Source of the DNA: Nageia nagi
Lineage: Eukaryota; Pinophyta
Reading direction: 5' to 3'
Length of the DNA: 64,000 nt
Assembly: GCA_050084985.1 (NCBI GenBank)
Contig: JBITNC010000002.1
Coordinates: 20,584,001-20,648,000 of the forward strand
Shown: piece after piece, positions 9,961 to 21,826 of the stretch
Layout: each line of letters opens with the position of its first letter
Numbering within the stretch: position 1 is the stretch's first letter
Notes under the pieces: model-generated
Database searches by the model: none
Told to the model about the DNA's origin: nothing
Seen by the model: the letters and a program-made list of their open reading frames with translations, nothing else
Made by a program: the position numbers and the translations under genes

Positions 9961-10633
9961 CTTTTTTTTATTTTTCTCTTGACAATATTGCTCTTCTCCC
10001 TCAATGAAAAAAAATTCAAACTTTGAATAAAAATAGTTTGAGAGTTGCCTCTTTAATTCAACAATAAATGACATAAAGAAATATTGCAATACTAATCTCT
10101 TTTTTTAAAAAAAAAATTAACATCATGCTCATTAGAGGTTAGTAGCATTATATTTCTATTTTTAGCCCTCCTTTTTTTTTTTTTGCAAAAATAAATTAAC
10201 TTTCACTTGTGTTTACTTTAAACAAGAAAAGTAAACCTCAAGAAATTAGTTGCTACTAACAAACAAAATGTTAGTAAAAATATTTGCATTTCATAGTATC
10301 CTCTTAAAAAGTATATCATGTATTAAGCATTTTTGTAAAAAAAATGCTACTAACATAAAAGGTTAGTATAGGAAAAAAATTACTTGCATTGTCATTTTAA
10401 TCATATTTTGCAAGAAATAAGCTCCAATATCTCACAAAATATGTTAGTATCTAATGCAATAATCCATAAGATAACCAAATGAAGAGGAAATTTATACCTT
10501 CTCTTAGTTTTACCTCACCAATGGAGTGTAAGATGAGGAATGAAGAAGGATGAAGAACCTCCAAGATGTAGAAGAAGAGCTTCCACACCAAGAAGAAGAT
10601 CTTCCACACCAATAAGAAGAGCTTCCACACCAA
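9961..10633 (-). other. E1 5' leader, PBS-proximal part
   Basis: AT-rich untranslated leader with homopolymer runs and no coding similarity. It ends in three tandem 21-bp units next to the PBS. Confidence 0.5.
10570..10632 (-). repeat. Three 21-bp tandem repeats beside the PBS
   Basis: Three consecutive 21-bp units (10570-10590, 10591-10611, 10612-10632), each ending cttccacacca on the plus strand, abut the primer-binding site. On the element strand each begins TGGTGTGGAAG, slightly like the PBS itself (TGGTATCAGAG). Confidence 0.8.
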
Positions 10634-10645
10634 GCTCTGATACCA
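10634..10645 (-). other. E1 primer-binding site (initiator tRNA-Met)
   Basis: The minus strand reads TGGTATCAGAGC, complementary to the 3' end of plant initiator tRNA-Met, two bases inside the 5' LTR. This is the standard minus-strand primer site of Ty1/copia elements. Confidence 0.93.
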
Positions 10646-10647
10646 AT

Positions 10648-11146
10648 TGAAGGAATTAGACCTACTCTAATTCTCAAGGTCCAAGACTAGGAAACTCAAT
10701 CATTCAACATTCAACATCTAATAAGCTACTAACACCATTCACACAAGATGACACAAATATAATGTGGTTCCTCCCTCCTTGGGAGTACATCCACAACTAG
10801 TTCTCTATTCTCAATCTATGCACCTCTTACTACAATTCTCTTCCTCTCCTACACAAACTAGTAGAGTAATCTTACTCCAAAAATTTAGTTATGTTACAAG
10901 AGGAGAGGCCCTCTATTTATAACTTGAGAGCACCTCCCTAACCTCCCTTTAACCCAAGGGTAAGGTTAGGGTTACAATAAATGTATGACCTAACTTTAAC
11001 CTACCAACTAACCCCATGGTAAGGTCAAAGTCCACACATAATAAAGAATTCAATTAATCCCTTAAGGTATTTACATATCCTTTAAGTGATTAATTGAACT
11101 TATAAGGAGTTTAGATATTCACAATATTTCATTACAAATTCTAACA
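10648..11146 (-). repeat. E1 5' LTR
   Basis: A 499-bp copy of 1793-2291. The TATA box TATAAATAGAG on the minus strand (10911-10921) is kept. The LTR begins TGTTAGAA and ends CCTTCA on the element strand. Confidence 0.95.
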
Positions 11147-12370
11147 GATTTTAGCATTGGTGTTGGTGGTCTTGACAACATGTCTATAATTATTGGTACT
11201 ACCTTTTTAATTCTTGATGATCAAGTGAAATTGTTGCAGAAATCTCATCCATTTGAAATGTCTTGCTTGTTGCAACTTTGATTGAGTTTGTAGGCATTGT
11301 AATGGTTGATGATCAATATGGATAATGGTTTCCTTATTATATGTATGATAGTTCAATGTAGATCCACTAAACTTCTTAGAATGATAACAAATAGGCCTCC
11401 TTCCTTGCATCAAAACTTCCCCCATCACATACTTGCATTAGTTTCAATTTCAAAAGGCTTTTGCAAATTAGGGAGTGTCGGTATTGGAGTATTACTAATA
11501 TTATGTTTCAATGAGTCAAAAGATGTTTGTTTCTTCTTTCCCCATTGAAAACTTTGCCCCTTTCCTATAATATCATGCAATGATGAAGCAATACTTAAAA
11601 AGTCATAAATATAATTTCTAAGGAATTGAATATCTCCAAAGAAACTTTTGGTTTCAATCACATTGCTTGGTCTTGGCCAATCCACAATGACTAACTTAAT
11701 CAGGATCAATTCTAAGTTGTCCTCCACCAACAACATATCCTATGTACACCAATGTTTGCTTACCAAATTCACATTTAGTCATCTTTAATAGAAATTTCTC
11801 CTTTTGCAAAGTTTGGAGCACACACTTAAGATGTACTAATTGTTCATCCCATGTATGGCTATACACAAGAATATCATCTAAGTAAATAACAACAAAAGAA
11901 TCAATAAATGGTCTAGGAACTTCATGGTCTTGTTTTGAAGGCATTTTTCTAAATGTCCTCTTGATTCTCACTTAAGGATATCCACTTATGAGATCCAACT
12001 TGGAAAAAATTTTGCCCCCTACAATTGATCCATAAGATCTTCTATAAAATGCAATGTATAACAATTTTTTATAATAATCTTATTTAATGCCCTATAGTCA
12101 ATACATTCTCCAAGACCTATCGTTTGATCTATATATTCTTTGGCACTAAAATAACAAGTGAACCACATGGAGAAGTGCTTGGTCTAATCGTCCTTAGATC
12201 CAACATCTTCGAAAACTATTGCTTAATTCTCACAATCCATAATTGACTGCCTATACAACCCTATATTAGGAAGAGAAGCATCAAGCAAAAGATTTCATGC
12301 TCAATAGCTCTCTTTGGAGTCAACCTTTTTGGTTTTACACAAGAAGTTGGTTAAGACTCGGATGAGTGAC
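11147..12370 (-). pseudogene. Ty3/gypsy RT-RNase H remnant (part 2 of element split by E1)
   Basis: The minus strand gives RT pieces (GLGECIDYRALNKIIIKN, FFSKLDLISGYP). The catalytic YLDD lies in FVVIYLDDILVYS (YLDD at 11875-11886), then FLLKMTKCEFG. RNase H-like pieces follow (RRPICYHSKKFSGSTLNY, then IHIDHQPLQCL). This is the order and wording of a Ty3/gypsy pol. Frameshifts and stops are frequent. The integrase continues on the far side of E1 at 990-1792. No LTRs of this element were found in the window. Confidence 0.82.
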
Positions 12371-13904
12371 TTGATTTTGTAGCATACACAATAATATTAA
12401 ACTATTTTCTCTTACCTTATAATCCATAACACTTCAAAAAATACTTGTTAAAAGACTTCAAAAAATAAATTTATTCTTAAATTATACACAATAATATAAC
12501 ACCTTCAAATAGCAACAAATCAATATTATACATTACAAATAAAGCAATCAAAATTTTTTCAAATATCATCAAGTAAAAGAATTTATAAATTTTGTAACAT
12601 AAATACTTTAAAAGATGACACTCATTGTCTCTTATTTCTTTCTTTATTAAAATATTAAACAAACTTATAATTATATTTATAATTACAACTTAACCCATAT
12701 ACTAAAATAAAAACAACTAAAAAAAACTTTGTAATTTTATTAGAACCACAATCATTTAAATATATATCCACCATAATAAGCAATTATCTCAAAAATTAAT
12801 TTTATCCACCATAATTTTATCATCAACATGGTAAATTAAAATTCTAAACTCTACAAAGGCTTTCATATTTCCAATTATCTCAAGTAGTCATCCAATTCTC
12901 ACTGCTTTTTCTTCAAGAACCAATTACTCCGCATTTTCAAAAAGTAGCGACCAAAATGAGCTTGCCGTGTGCCCACAAGATTCCAAATCAGATATGGAAC
13001 AGAGATGTACTCTTCTTCTTTCTTTATAGTTTGCATAGATATCATTGTATAAATTGAAAGAAAATATTTCATCCCTATTTGTTCAATCACTTGATACTAG
13101 TAGTAAAATTACCAATATCACTCGTACAAGTGGTAATGAACGCAACGACCACTTCGATCAAAATATACATGAACAACCATATAAGATTTGTTCTTCATGC
13201 CAACTATAAATTGAAGTTTCATTACAATAAACTGAAAGTTGGTTATTAATTGAAATGCTGAACATATCACTTACGTTAAAATACAAGAATATGTAAAAAT
13301 AACCAAAGGAAAGTGCTCTATGCAAAGCTGAACACTTCGCTCTATACATATTTTTCAAACATTTACAAATGCAAAACGAGTATAATGGTCACCGGAACAC
13401 ATTCCAATCGAATTCGTGGAAAACCACTGCAAGAAAAATATCCTTCGGGTGAAAGGTACTTGCATAAACTTGAAGATGTCGAAGGAAATATTTCTGAATT
13501 GCCATTGTAAGAATATGTTACTTTGGCCAGACCTTGGATATCCCATACAACTGATGACACTTCCAATGGGTTATCTTTTATAATAGACCATTGTTGTGAA
13601 GGCCCTATCCATGGAACTCGGTAATTTCGTTTCATAAGGCCACTTCATGAACGTTGACCGGTTCCCTCATTTTGTTTCATATTTCATGAGGCTAGTTCAG
13701 TGTATGATGCCCTCAGCATTTGCCTGTCCTGTCCTCTCCATTGTAGGAGCATCTCTTCTTGTCACGTACATCAGTAACGTTATGCGTCATCATGTTTTCT
13801 ACCCAATTGCATGGCTTGATCATGATCTCTAGCCACAACACAATATAACTTGACCCATCAGACATACACTAAGCGTTTGTTCCAGCTCACGTAATAGCCA
13901 TATC
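12371..13904. other. AT-rich flank between gypsy remnant and AFC kinase
   Basis: About 12380-12900 is very AT-rich and featureless. About 13363-13904 is less AT-biased and probably includes the 3' UTR of the AFC kinase. An unrecognised 90-codon minus-strand open frame (13363-13635) was not supported by any known motif. Confidence 0.45.
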
Positions 13905-16730
13905 TTATCTAAACTTTTCCTTAAAAAATGGATGTCTCAATGCTTCTAGAGCTGTCATTCTCTGTGAGGACTCAAACTCGAGAAGACCTTGAAGCAAGTC
14001 TATAAAGACTCCAGCTGAGCGATCTACATGTTCCTTGATATAATCCTATTTGAAAAAATCACAGAAAAAAAACTATTAACAAAATACTTATTACTCTCAA
14101 TATAATCGCAGGCAAAATCAGATGAGACAAGCATACCCCAAGTTTTGATAACTTCCTAACTGCTTGAATACTCTCTCGAGAAGATGCTCCTTCTGGCCAG
14201 TTTAATTGTGTTCTATGTTGAAAATACTTTTCATTTAGTCTCCTGTCAAACAAAGATATTTTGTTTCCATGCTTTAGTAACTCACAAAATGGTTTGTTAA
14301 TCATATGATACAGTTGCCCCTCTATTGAAAACATAGAAATCGATATTACATATACAGATCTTTGTAATGCTTCAAGAAACTCACTCTGCTTTTTTGATCA
14401 TATGCCTAGGTAATCGTCCTAAAACCCTTTCCATCATGGCAAGATGTTCCCAGTTCTCATGAGTCTGGAACAAGGTTTCTCCCTACGAATTCACCAAGTA
14501 CATAATATAAACATTAACCTCTGTATGTTATTCCCATTTATCACAATACCAGATGTTTACAGTATGATAGGTTACCGAGCACAGCTCCACAAGTATGCAT
14601 CCCACACTCCAAACATCACAAGGGTAGTTCCATCCCAGACCTGTTATGATTCAGCAAGTGCATTGGTTCAAATACATTTAATCAGAGGAACCTGTTCAAA
14701 TAATAGTTATATAATAAATTATCATTTAGCACACATAATAATTTGCATTTCTTCTTACCCAGAATAACTTCTGGAGCCCTATAATGCCTGGTTGACACCA
14801 CAGAGGTGTGATCTTGATCCTCAAATGTTGTGCTTCCAAAATCAATCAGCTTAATTGCACTGGACTTGGGCAGCTTTAAATCATCTTGTGATGATCTCTT
14901 TCTACCACTCTAAATGAACAAGAGGTTGATTAGATTTTCATTCTTTAAAGAACAAGGTCAAAATATAGCATTAAAAATTATTTAAACAAAAAGGTAATAA
15001 AATAGTCATGAATTAGCAAGAAATATTAAAATCCCTGGGCTGAATGTAGTCATTGAACACAGCAGTCACTGTCTATGCCCACAAATTGCAAATAATATCA
15101 GGACCCATAGAAGCCACTACAATTTCATTCAAAACTATAATCACCCACTTGACTACCTTGTAATTTGGAACCTTGACAAGGTCTGAAGAAACAAAGAGTA
15201 TATTTTCAGGCTTTAGGTCTGTGTGCACAAGTTTCAAATCATGCATATCTGCCACATCATTTGTAATGTTAGCCGAAATAAATCTTCCTAAAATCATGTA
15301 TGTCTTATTCATCAAGACATATAGAGATAAATGAGCTCAAATAATACTGTCTACACACATGCTACTGACTCCAGAAGTTGTCTTCCAATATCCCTCACAA
15401 GATCAATGGGAAATGGGCGGAAGTTGTTTTTCTTTAAACAATCATATAAGCTTGGTCCGAGTTTCTCAAACACCTGTTTGTAGCATTTTCATTAAGTAAA
15501 ATTTTTCTTAAGGACCTCTGTAAATCTTTATCTCTATCAGCATAAAAAATATAAAACAAGAAGAAAAATCTTGTGTTTCTTTGCCTAAAAAGATTATTAC
15601 ATAATCCAAGTACAGGTATAAGCTGTTCCAAGATACTCACGATACAAGTGTGGTTCCTATAGTCAAACCAGTCCCGCATTTGCACGCAACTGGTTATAAA
15701 AAATTACGACTCCAGTTACTTATTTGAAAAGACTAACTTCTCAGGAAGAGCGCAATTACTGTTAATCGGTTATATATTTCGAGTCTAGCTATGTGTTAAA
15801 CAACATTTACAGTAATTTTATGTCATACCGTCTTCCAGATTTGTCATACTTTGAAACTTCATTAAGCACATCAATTTCAATCTGTGCATCTTCTCTGTAC
15901 TTTTGTAACCCACGGGCAATTTTTACGGCTACAACATCTTTCGATTTCCGGTCATAGCATTCTAGAACCTGGCCAAACGTCCCTATACACATTTCGCATT
16001 CTCTTACAATGACATTTCAACAAAAAACTTAACGCAATACATCTAATATCAATTCCCCCAAACTCAAAAAAATGCAATTTACCTTGACCCATTTTGCTGA
16101 GGATCTTATCTGGTAACAGGCATAATACACGCAATGAGAAATAAGGGGATTTAAGGGATTTCTTTTTTGAGCTCTAATCCAAGAAAAATCAGAAAAAAAT
16201 AATTAATGAAATTGGTCCTTACAGCGTGGAGATAAATTATCACCGATTGCAAACTTGTAATGCCCTTCCTTGTCATCACTCCGCCATGGTGGAGAAACGG
16301 GGCGTGACGATCGATCTCCTTCCGATGTAGAAGACGAAGAAGAACAAACACTAGGGGCAGAATGTGCTCCTAAATATGAGATATTCCCATTCACATTTTC
16401 CCCAACTTCTGGCCACAAAGACCCTAGGAAATACTGGGCCTACATGAGACAATTATTTCACAAAATTCAGTTATCAATCCCCCACTCAATAGATTTACCA
16501 TTCCGCTAAGATCTGCACAACCTAAAGCAGGAAGGATTGAAACTCAAGATTGTGGCGGAGATAAGAGCTTGAAAGAAACCCTGATTAAGCGATGATAGAT
16601 TTAGACGAAGTCAACTTACCTTTTGCCCAGAGGGAAGAATGTCCCATGAGGATGAAAGCTTACGGCGTTTCTTCGAAGGGCCGTGTTCCCCGAGTAAGCT
16701 GCAATGTTGGATCTGTGCAACACACGCCAT
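13905..16730 (-). CDS. AFC: AFC-type LAMMER dual-specificity protein kinase, 12 exons, apparently intact
   Basis: Nuclear CLK/LAMMER kinase; the family phosphorylates SR splicing factors. Exons (minus): 16620-16730, 16223-16433 (or to 16439), 16083-16109, 15829-15982, 15641-15689, 15359-15473, 15157-15248, 14759-14909, 14576-14640, 14385-14482, 14137-14242, 13905-14045. Every intron is GT..AG, phases agree, and exon lengths sum to 1320 nt (439 aa), close to known AFC proteins. Seen: basic KKRRK (residues 20-24), Ser-rich stretch then [13 protein letters not shown], glycine loop GQGTFG, VAVK lysine (137), HTDLKPEN (Asp 233), DFG (276-278), [13 protein letters not shown], and the signature [11 protein letters not shown] (337-347). 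C-terminus [12 protein letters not shown]. The start is the first ATG in frame with the basic segment; the second-exon acceptor could be either of two AGs 6 bp apart. It is the only host gene here with no break. AFC1, 2 or 3 orthology is undecided. Confidence 0.9.
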
Positions 16731-16739
16731 GGCAGCTGC

Positions 16740-16786
16740 TTAGGGTTTCTAGGGTTTGTTCTGCAAAATTAAGAAGGTTAGGGTTT
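16740..16786 (-). promoter_or_regulatory. Three telo-box motifs in the AFC kinase 5' leader
   Basis: On the minus strand AAACCCTAA occurs at 16740-16748 and 16778-16786, and AAACCCTAG at 16749-16757, just upstream of the ATG at 16730. Telo-boxes are known plant promoter/5'-leader elements of growth-related and translation or RNA-processing genes. The transcription start was not located. Confidence 0.6.
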
Positions 16787-16799
16787 CGAAGGATGGGAA

Positions 16800-18396
16800 A
16801 CTATGTCTCTTGGGACAAGATGGAAATGCAAGAAAATTGAATTGACTAGTGGGTATTTATTATCATTTTATCCTGTCTCAATGGTTGAGTTGGTCATGTT
16901 GTGACCTGTTTGGCATAGTGTTTCATGTTTAAATTTTATCAAGAATGATACAATGAATTCCTACCGTAGTTTCTATCTCTTGGAAACGTTAATAAAAATT
17001 TTCTTTCTTTCCTTCTCCATCCTTTCATATTATGACTTTATTGGAACTTGTTGAAATATTTGTTACTCATTGTTGTCATTATGTTCTTGAAATTTTATCA
17101 AGAGAAATTATTTATTACTAATAAAATAGATATAAAGAAGTAATTTTGGGTTTATATTCGTTTTTAGAATATTTTGGAGATGACATTAGTTAATCACTTT
17201 TAAAAGTTTTAAGTTGGTAATAAGTTATCATTTCATCAATTTGAAACTTAGTTAAGATGATGTCAATATAAAATTAGCAAAAGTTTGAGAAAGCATAAAA
17301 TCAAAACTTCTTTGTTGATATCAACATTATTTCTAAGTTTCAACCGTTTAGCAAAGTTATTATGAGCCTAAGAAAGCATAGAGGTTGTACTTTCAAGTCA
17401 ATATCAATATTGCTTCCTCTAAATTTAGATATCTAGAGAAGATTAAGTCAAGAACAAAGATGTTGAACTCGGTATTAAGTTAATGCATGCATTCAACAAG
17501 CACTCATTTTCTAGATAAATTTTGCATTATAATGTAAATATAAGCCTCATACATGTAAGCCTCAACATTGAAGTATCAATCAAAGAGAACGATTTCAACT
17601 TGCTAAAATACCGAGCAAAGATATAAATCAACAAAAGCATTTAGCTCACACGATTGAAACTTCCATGTATGAATAATCATGCATGGACATGCCCATTCAA
17701 ATTGTCATCACCACTAGGAGATAAAGAAGATGAATTGATGTTGCAAGGTATGCAAACAAACTAAAAATGGTTGAACTACATAGATTGTGAGTTGCTTCAA
17801 TGAAAGTTTAAGAGTTATTTTTATAATTGATATATAAACTAGTTCTTGTTTTTAATGCACCCAACATGTGTTAATATTATTGTTTTAATAGTTTATATTT
17901 ATTTTTAGCATTTTTGAAAAATTATAAAAGAGAATAAAGGTCTCAGTATCAAGGATCAAGAAGTTCAAAGTTTACATTTTGCAAACCAAACTTCTATTAT
18001 CTCTTTATATAATTTAAAATCATTTAACCTTAATCAATCAGTAGTCTTGGATTTGTTTATTGTAGATATATGTATGTGGATGTTGTTAACACTTACACCT
18101 TCATTAGTTTATGGTTGGCTTTAAATAAGATCTATGTATATTTGGCAATGTGTTATTGTGAGATTAATATGATATTTAGTTGAATATGTGGTTGTTAAAT
18201 GTAACTCACCCATCTTGGAATCTACCTTAAAGATAATCACCCAAATATATGGTTGCTTTTTATTTTATTTCCCTCTCTTTTGTCTTCAAAACCAACTTAC
18301 AAAACATTTGAAGAACACAATGCTATTAGATAATGAGGATCAAATTGAAGAAGCAAAGATAGAAGGAAAAAAGAGAAAATTTATCTATCTATTTCC
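16800..18396. other. Intergenic AT-rich DNA upstream of the AFC kinase
   Basis: Probably contains the AFC promoter proximally. No gene, repeat array or recognisable transposon was seen before the LTR at 18397. Confidence 0.5.
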
Positions 18397-18895
18397 TATT
18401 GGAATGTATAATGCATTATTGTAAAGGTTTTGTAATAATCTTCTATGTAAGTTCACTGATACTTAAGGGTATCATTTGATACCGTAAGTATTTAAGCGTA
18501 TATGATAATGTAACTTGTCCTACACTCCATGTCATGAGCATGCACCTTGAGTAAAAGGATGTGCATGTCATGCTTTTGTACATTGGATAAAAGGGGGATC
18601 CAAAGAGGGATTTTGGCCTATAAATAGAAGGCTCTCTCTTTATGCTTACATACCAATTTGTGAAGTGAAGTTATGCTATAGGATAGTGTTTAGGAGAAAA
18701 GTGTAGGAGGATTGTAAGAGTTCATATTTGTTAAGAAGAGAGATCTAGTTAATATATGTACTCCTAGTTGGAGGAATCACTTATATCTTGAGTTATCTTT
18801 ATGAGATTGCTTTGTGAGTTATTTAGATGTGATTTGTGAGCTTTCATGTGATCTTGAGAATATAGAGTTGTTTAGTTTATATTGCAATTCCTTTA
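18397..18895 (+). repeat. E2a 5' LTR
   Basis: A 499-bp LTR beginning TATTGGAATG (family start TGTTAGAATG, so the terminal TG has decayed to TA) and ending CCTTTA. A TATA box TATAAATAG is at 18619-18627. Confidence 0.85.
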
Positions 18896-18897
18896 TT

Positions 18898-18909
18898 TGG
18901 TATCAAAGC
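18898..18909 (+). other. E2a primer-binding site
   Basis: TGGTATCAAAGC, one change from the initiator tRNA-Met complement, two bases after the LTR. Confidence 0.85.
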
Positions 18910-19903
18910 TCCATTGGAGGCTCCTCTTCACATCCTTGGATTGGAGACTCATCTTCAATTTGGAGGTCCTCATTCTTAACCTACTCTTCATTGTGAGGTA
19001 AACTCAAGAGAAGGTATAACCTTCTCCATATAATCCCATTCATTTTTTTTTTTTGGCTAACGACACTAACATATATGTTCTATGTGTTAGTTTATTTTTG
19101 CAAATTTGGTGAAATAGTAATATGATGCATTTATTTTGGGATATGTATATATATGCTAACTTCTTGGGTTATTTTTTTTTACCTTTTTTAAGAAGTTAGT
19201 ATACAATAAGTACATTTTTTTTATAGATAAACCTAAAACTTTGCAATATAGTGCTATATTTGTTTTACAAAAGAAGTTTGATATATTGCTATAAGTTATT
19301 TGGGGTTTGAAATTAAAATTATATATATATATATATATATATATTATTTTGCAACTTATAAGACTTTTGTTAGCTTATTAAAATAAAAAAGGGGGATTAT
19401 CTTTTTTTTCTACAAAAATATTTATAATGCTATGTGAGAAATGTTAACATAAAAATGTTCCAAAGAAATAAAAGAAGAGAGGCATGTACAAAAGCTTTTT
19501 TTCCTATACAGATTGGAGAGCTTTTTTTTTTTAAAAAAAGGGGAAAATATTTGGATGGCGCCTATGCCTCGTTTCCTATGAAACCATCCAATGCTCAATA
19601 GGCCAGGAAGGGAGAACCTTGAATGCTCCGCATGGACTCCATCTGGCACCATGGGTGCCCTACATCATGTTGTAAGTGCTCTACGCATCATAGCCCTTGC
19701 TTCTACGATTCTTGGTGATGACAAATGTATTTGAGTACATGGGTTGTATATTCTTTAAGTTGTAAAACATTTGCACTTATGAATCAAGTCAAGCATGTAT
19801 CTATTGTTAAATTTAACATGTATTATTTACTTGGATTAAAACTTATCATGTAATATTATTTTGAAACACATCCTTATTATTTATTCACATTCTTGTGTAG
19901 CAA
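18910..19903 (+). other. E2a short leader
   Basis: A leader of about 1 kb, roughly a third of the E2b leader. A less AT-rich block at about 19550-19710 contrasts with its surroundings and was not recognised. A (TA)n microsatellite lies at 19320-19344. Confidence 0.5.
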
Positions 19904-21326
19904 ATGGGAGATAACTTTTTACCTAAACACATTCTCGATGGTTCCAACTTTGGGATTTGGGAACCATAGATGAGAGCTAAATTTTAGGCAAGGAAGCATT
20001 GCCAAATAGTGAATGAAAACCTTATTGCTCCTATAGATGAGAAGACACTTGAGACCTACAACATGAAGAATAAGTTGGCAACCTTCATGATTTTTTGTGT
20101 AGTTTCAGATGATGTGCTCCTGATGATTTCCACTTCAACTTCGATAAAGGAAACTTAGGATAAGCTTAAGCAAATTTACCTTGGTTCAAAGTTTTCAAGA
20201 AGGCTTACCATTCTCCAAAAGTTGCTTCAATCTCATCAAGAGGAAGATGAAAATGTTGCCATCTACTTGAACAAAATCATTTACATAAGGACCCAACTTA
20301 TTGCCTGTGGATGCAATTGGATCAATGATGAGTTCATGGTATTTATCATTCTTTAAAGCCTTTCTTCAAAGTTTGGAAACTTTGTGACAATTATGGAAAT
20401 AAGGCTTGATGATGAAGAAGAAATCTTCTCCCTTAGGAACCTTTCTAGGCTCTTTTTGAAGCATGAGGAAACCTTTAACAAAAAGGTGTTAATTTCTTCT
20501 CCTAAGGATAATAATGTTGCTCTTGGAGCAACCAAAACTCCTTTCAATAAGAAGTTCAACCATCAAAAAATATCTTATCCTTCTTCCTCTAAAAGATTTT
20601 AGAAAAGAGGCAATGGCAACAACAACAGCAGAAATAATGACAACAACAAGAACAACAACAGCAGCAACAGGAACAATGATAATAATAACAACTTCAAGCA
20701 AAAAGATGGAAAAGGTAAAGCAAATAATCCATATCCTAAAGATAATTTTGATGGTACTTGTAACTATTATGGCATCTAAGGTCACAAAGAAGTTGATTGC
20801 TACAAAAAGAAAAGAAAAGAAAAGAACAAAGGCAATGGTAATGTAAAGAATTTCAAAGAAAAGAAGAATATTTAAGCTAGTTTTGTTATGGTGGTCTACT
20901 CCATGTCTCACATTTTTTCATCTGATTGGAGTATTGAATTTGGTTGCACTAATCACCTATGCTTTGAAAAAGATAAATTTGAAAACTTTCTTAAGTATAG
21001 AAAAGATGCAGTTATGATAGGTGATAACTCTATCCTTGAAGTCCAAGGCATTGGAAGTGTGTTGATTCATAGAAAGGTTCTTGAAAATATGCTCTAGGTT
21101 CCTAAGCTTAGGATGAACCTTCTCTTCATGATTCAAGTTTCAAGAAAAGGGTACTGATTTGAGTTCAACTCTCAATCTTGGTGCATGAAGAAAGGACTTG
21201 TCATGTTGGTTAAAGGGTCAGTAAAAGATGATCTCTACATTATGGATCAAGTTCCATCAAAGATGTGTCTTGCTATAAATGTGTGTTCTAGAGATAATAT
21301 TTGGCACCAACATTTAGGGCACCTTA
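19904..21326 (+). pseudogene. gag: E2a gag-protease, truncated in the pre-integrase module
   Basis: Starts at ATG 19904 (MGDNFLPKHILDGSNF) and continues with copia gag (NDEFMVFIIL then a stop). An Asn-rich low-complexity insert follows, then a zinc knuckle in which one Cys is Tyr (CNYYGI, stop, GHKEVDC). The protease region has lost the catalytic motif (SIEFGCTNH where D-S-G is expected). It ends with IWHQHLGHL, where the family continues NHKS but here the middle LTR begins. Several stops; two frames are used. Confidence 0.8.
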
Positions 21327-21812
21327 TATTGGAATGTATAATGCATTATTGTAAAAGTTTTGTAATAATCTTCTATGTAAATTCACTAATACTTAAGGGT
21401 ATCATTTGATACCTTAAGTATTTAAGTGAATATGATAATATAACTTGTCTTACACTCTATGTCATGAGCATGTCCCTTGGGTAAAAGGATGTGCATGTCA
21501 TGCTTTTGTACATTAGATAAAAAGGTGATCAAAAGAGAGATTTTGGCCTATAAATAGAAGGCTCCCTCTTTGTGATCACATACCAATTTGTGGAGTAAAG
21601 TTATGCTATAAGATAGTATTTAGGAGAAAAGTGTAGGAGGATTATAAGAGTTCATATTTGTTAAGAAGAGAGATCTAGTTAGTGGATGTACTCCTAGTTG
21701 GAGGAACCACTTACATATTATGTTATCTTTGTGAGTTTGTTAGATGTGTATTGTGAGCTTTCATGTGATATTAGGAGTTTAGGATTGTATTCTTTATAGT
21801 TCAATCCCTTCA
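21327..21812 (+). repeat. Middle LTR (5' LTR of E2b)
   Basis: A 486-bp LTR of the same family, beginning TATTGGAATG and ending CCCTTCA. It is directly followed by a decayed PBS (TGATATTAGAGC, 21815-21826), so it is organised as a 5' LTR and not as the 3' LTR of E2a. Confidence 0.85.
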
Positions 21813-21826
21813 TTTGATATTAGAGC

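Larger units (their letters stand above)
1793..11146 (-). mobile_element. Ty1/copia LTR retrotransposon E1, structurally complete, inactive
   Basis: A minus-strand element of about 9.35 kb bounded by two 499-bp LTRs (1793-2291 and 10648-11146). The flanks are gattc on the left and gattt on the right, a 5-bp target duplication with one change. Internal order from the 5' side (high coordinates): LTR, PBS for initiator tRNA-Met, long leader, gag, protease, integrase, RT, RNase H, 3' UTR with a minisatellite, polypurine tract, LTR. The order protease-integrase-RT-RNase H defines Ty1/copia. By eye the LTRs differ at about nine of 499 positions, eight of them transitions, so this is the youngest element here. 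It sits inside a Ty3/gypsy remnant. Ten in-frame stops make the polyprotein non-functional. Confidence 0.93.

Noticed and set aside
9768-10019. 83-codon minus-strand frame upstream of the HDAC fragment
   Set aside because: No family recognised; it spans the GC-rich to AT-rich edge of the insert, so it is probably chance.
13363-13635. 90-codon minus-strand frame after the AFC kinase stop
   Set aside because: No recognised motif; more likely 3' UTR or flank of the kinase transcript.
20489-20911. 140-codon hydrophobic minus-strand frame and the Thr-rich plus-strand frame opposite E2a gag
   Set aside because: Both are shadow frames of the Asn/Lys-rich gag tail; similar shadows occur over E2b gag at 25564-25827.
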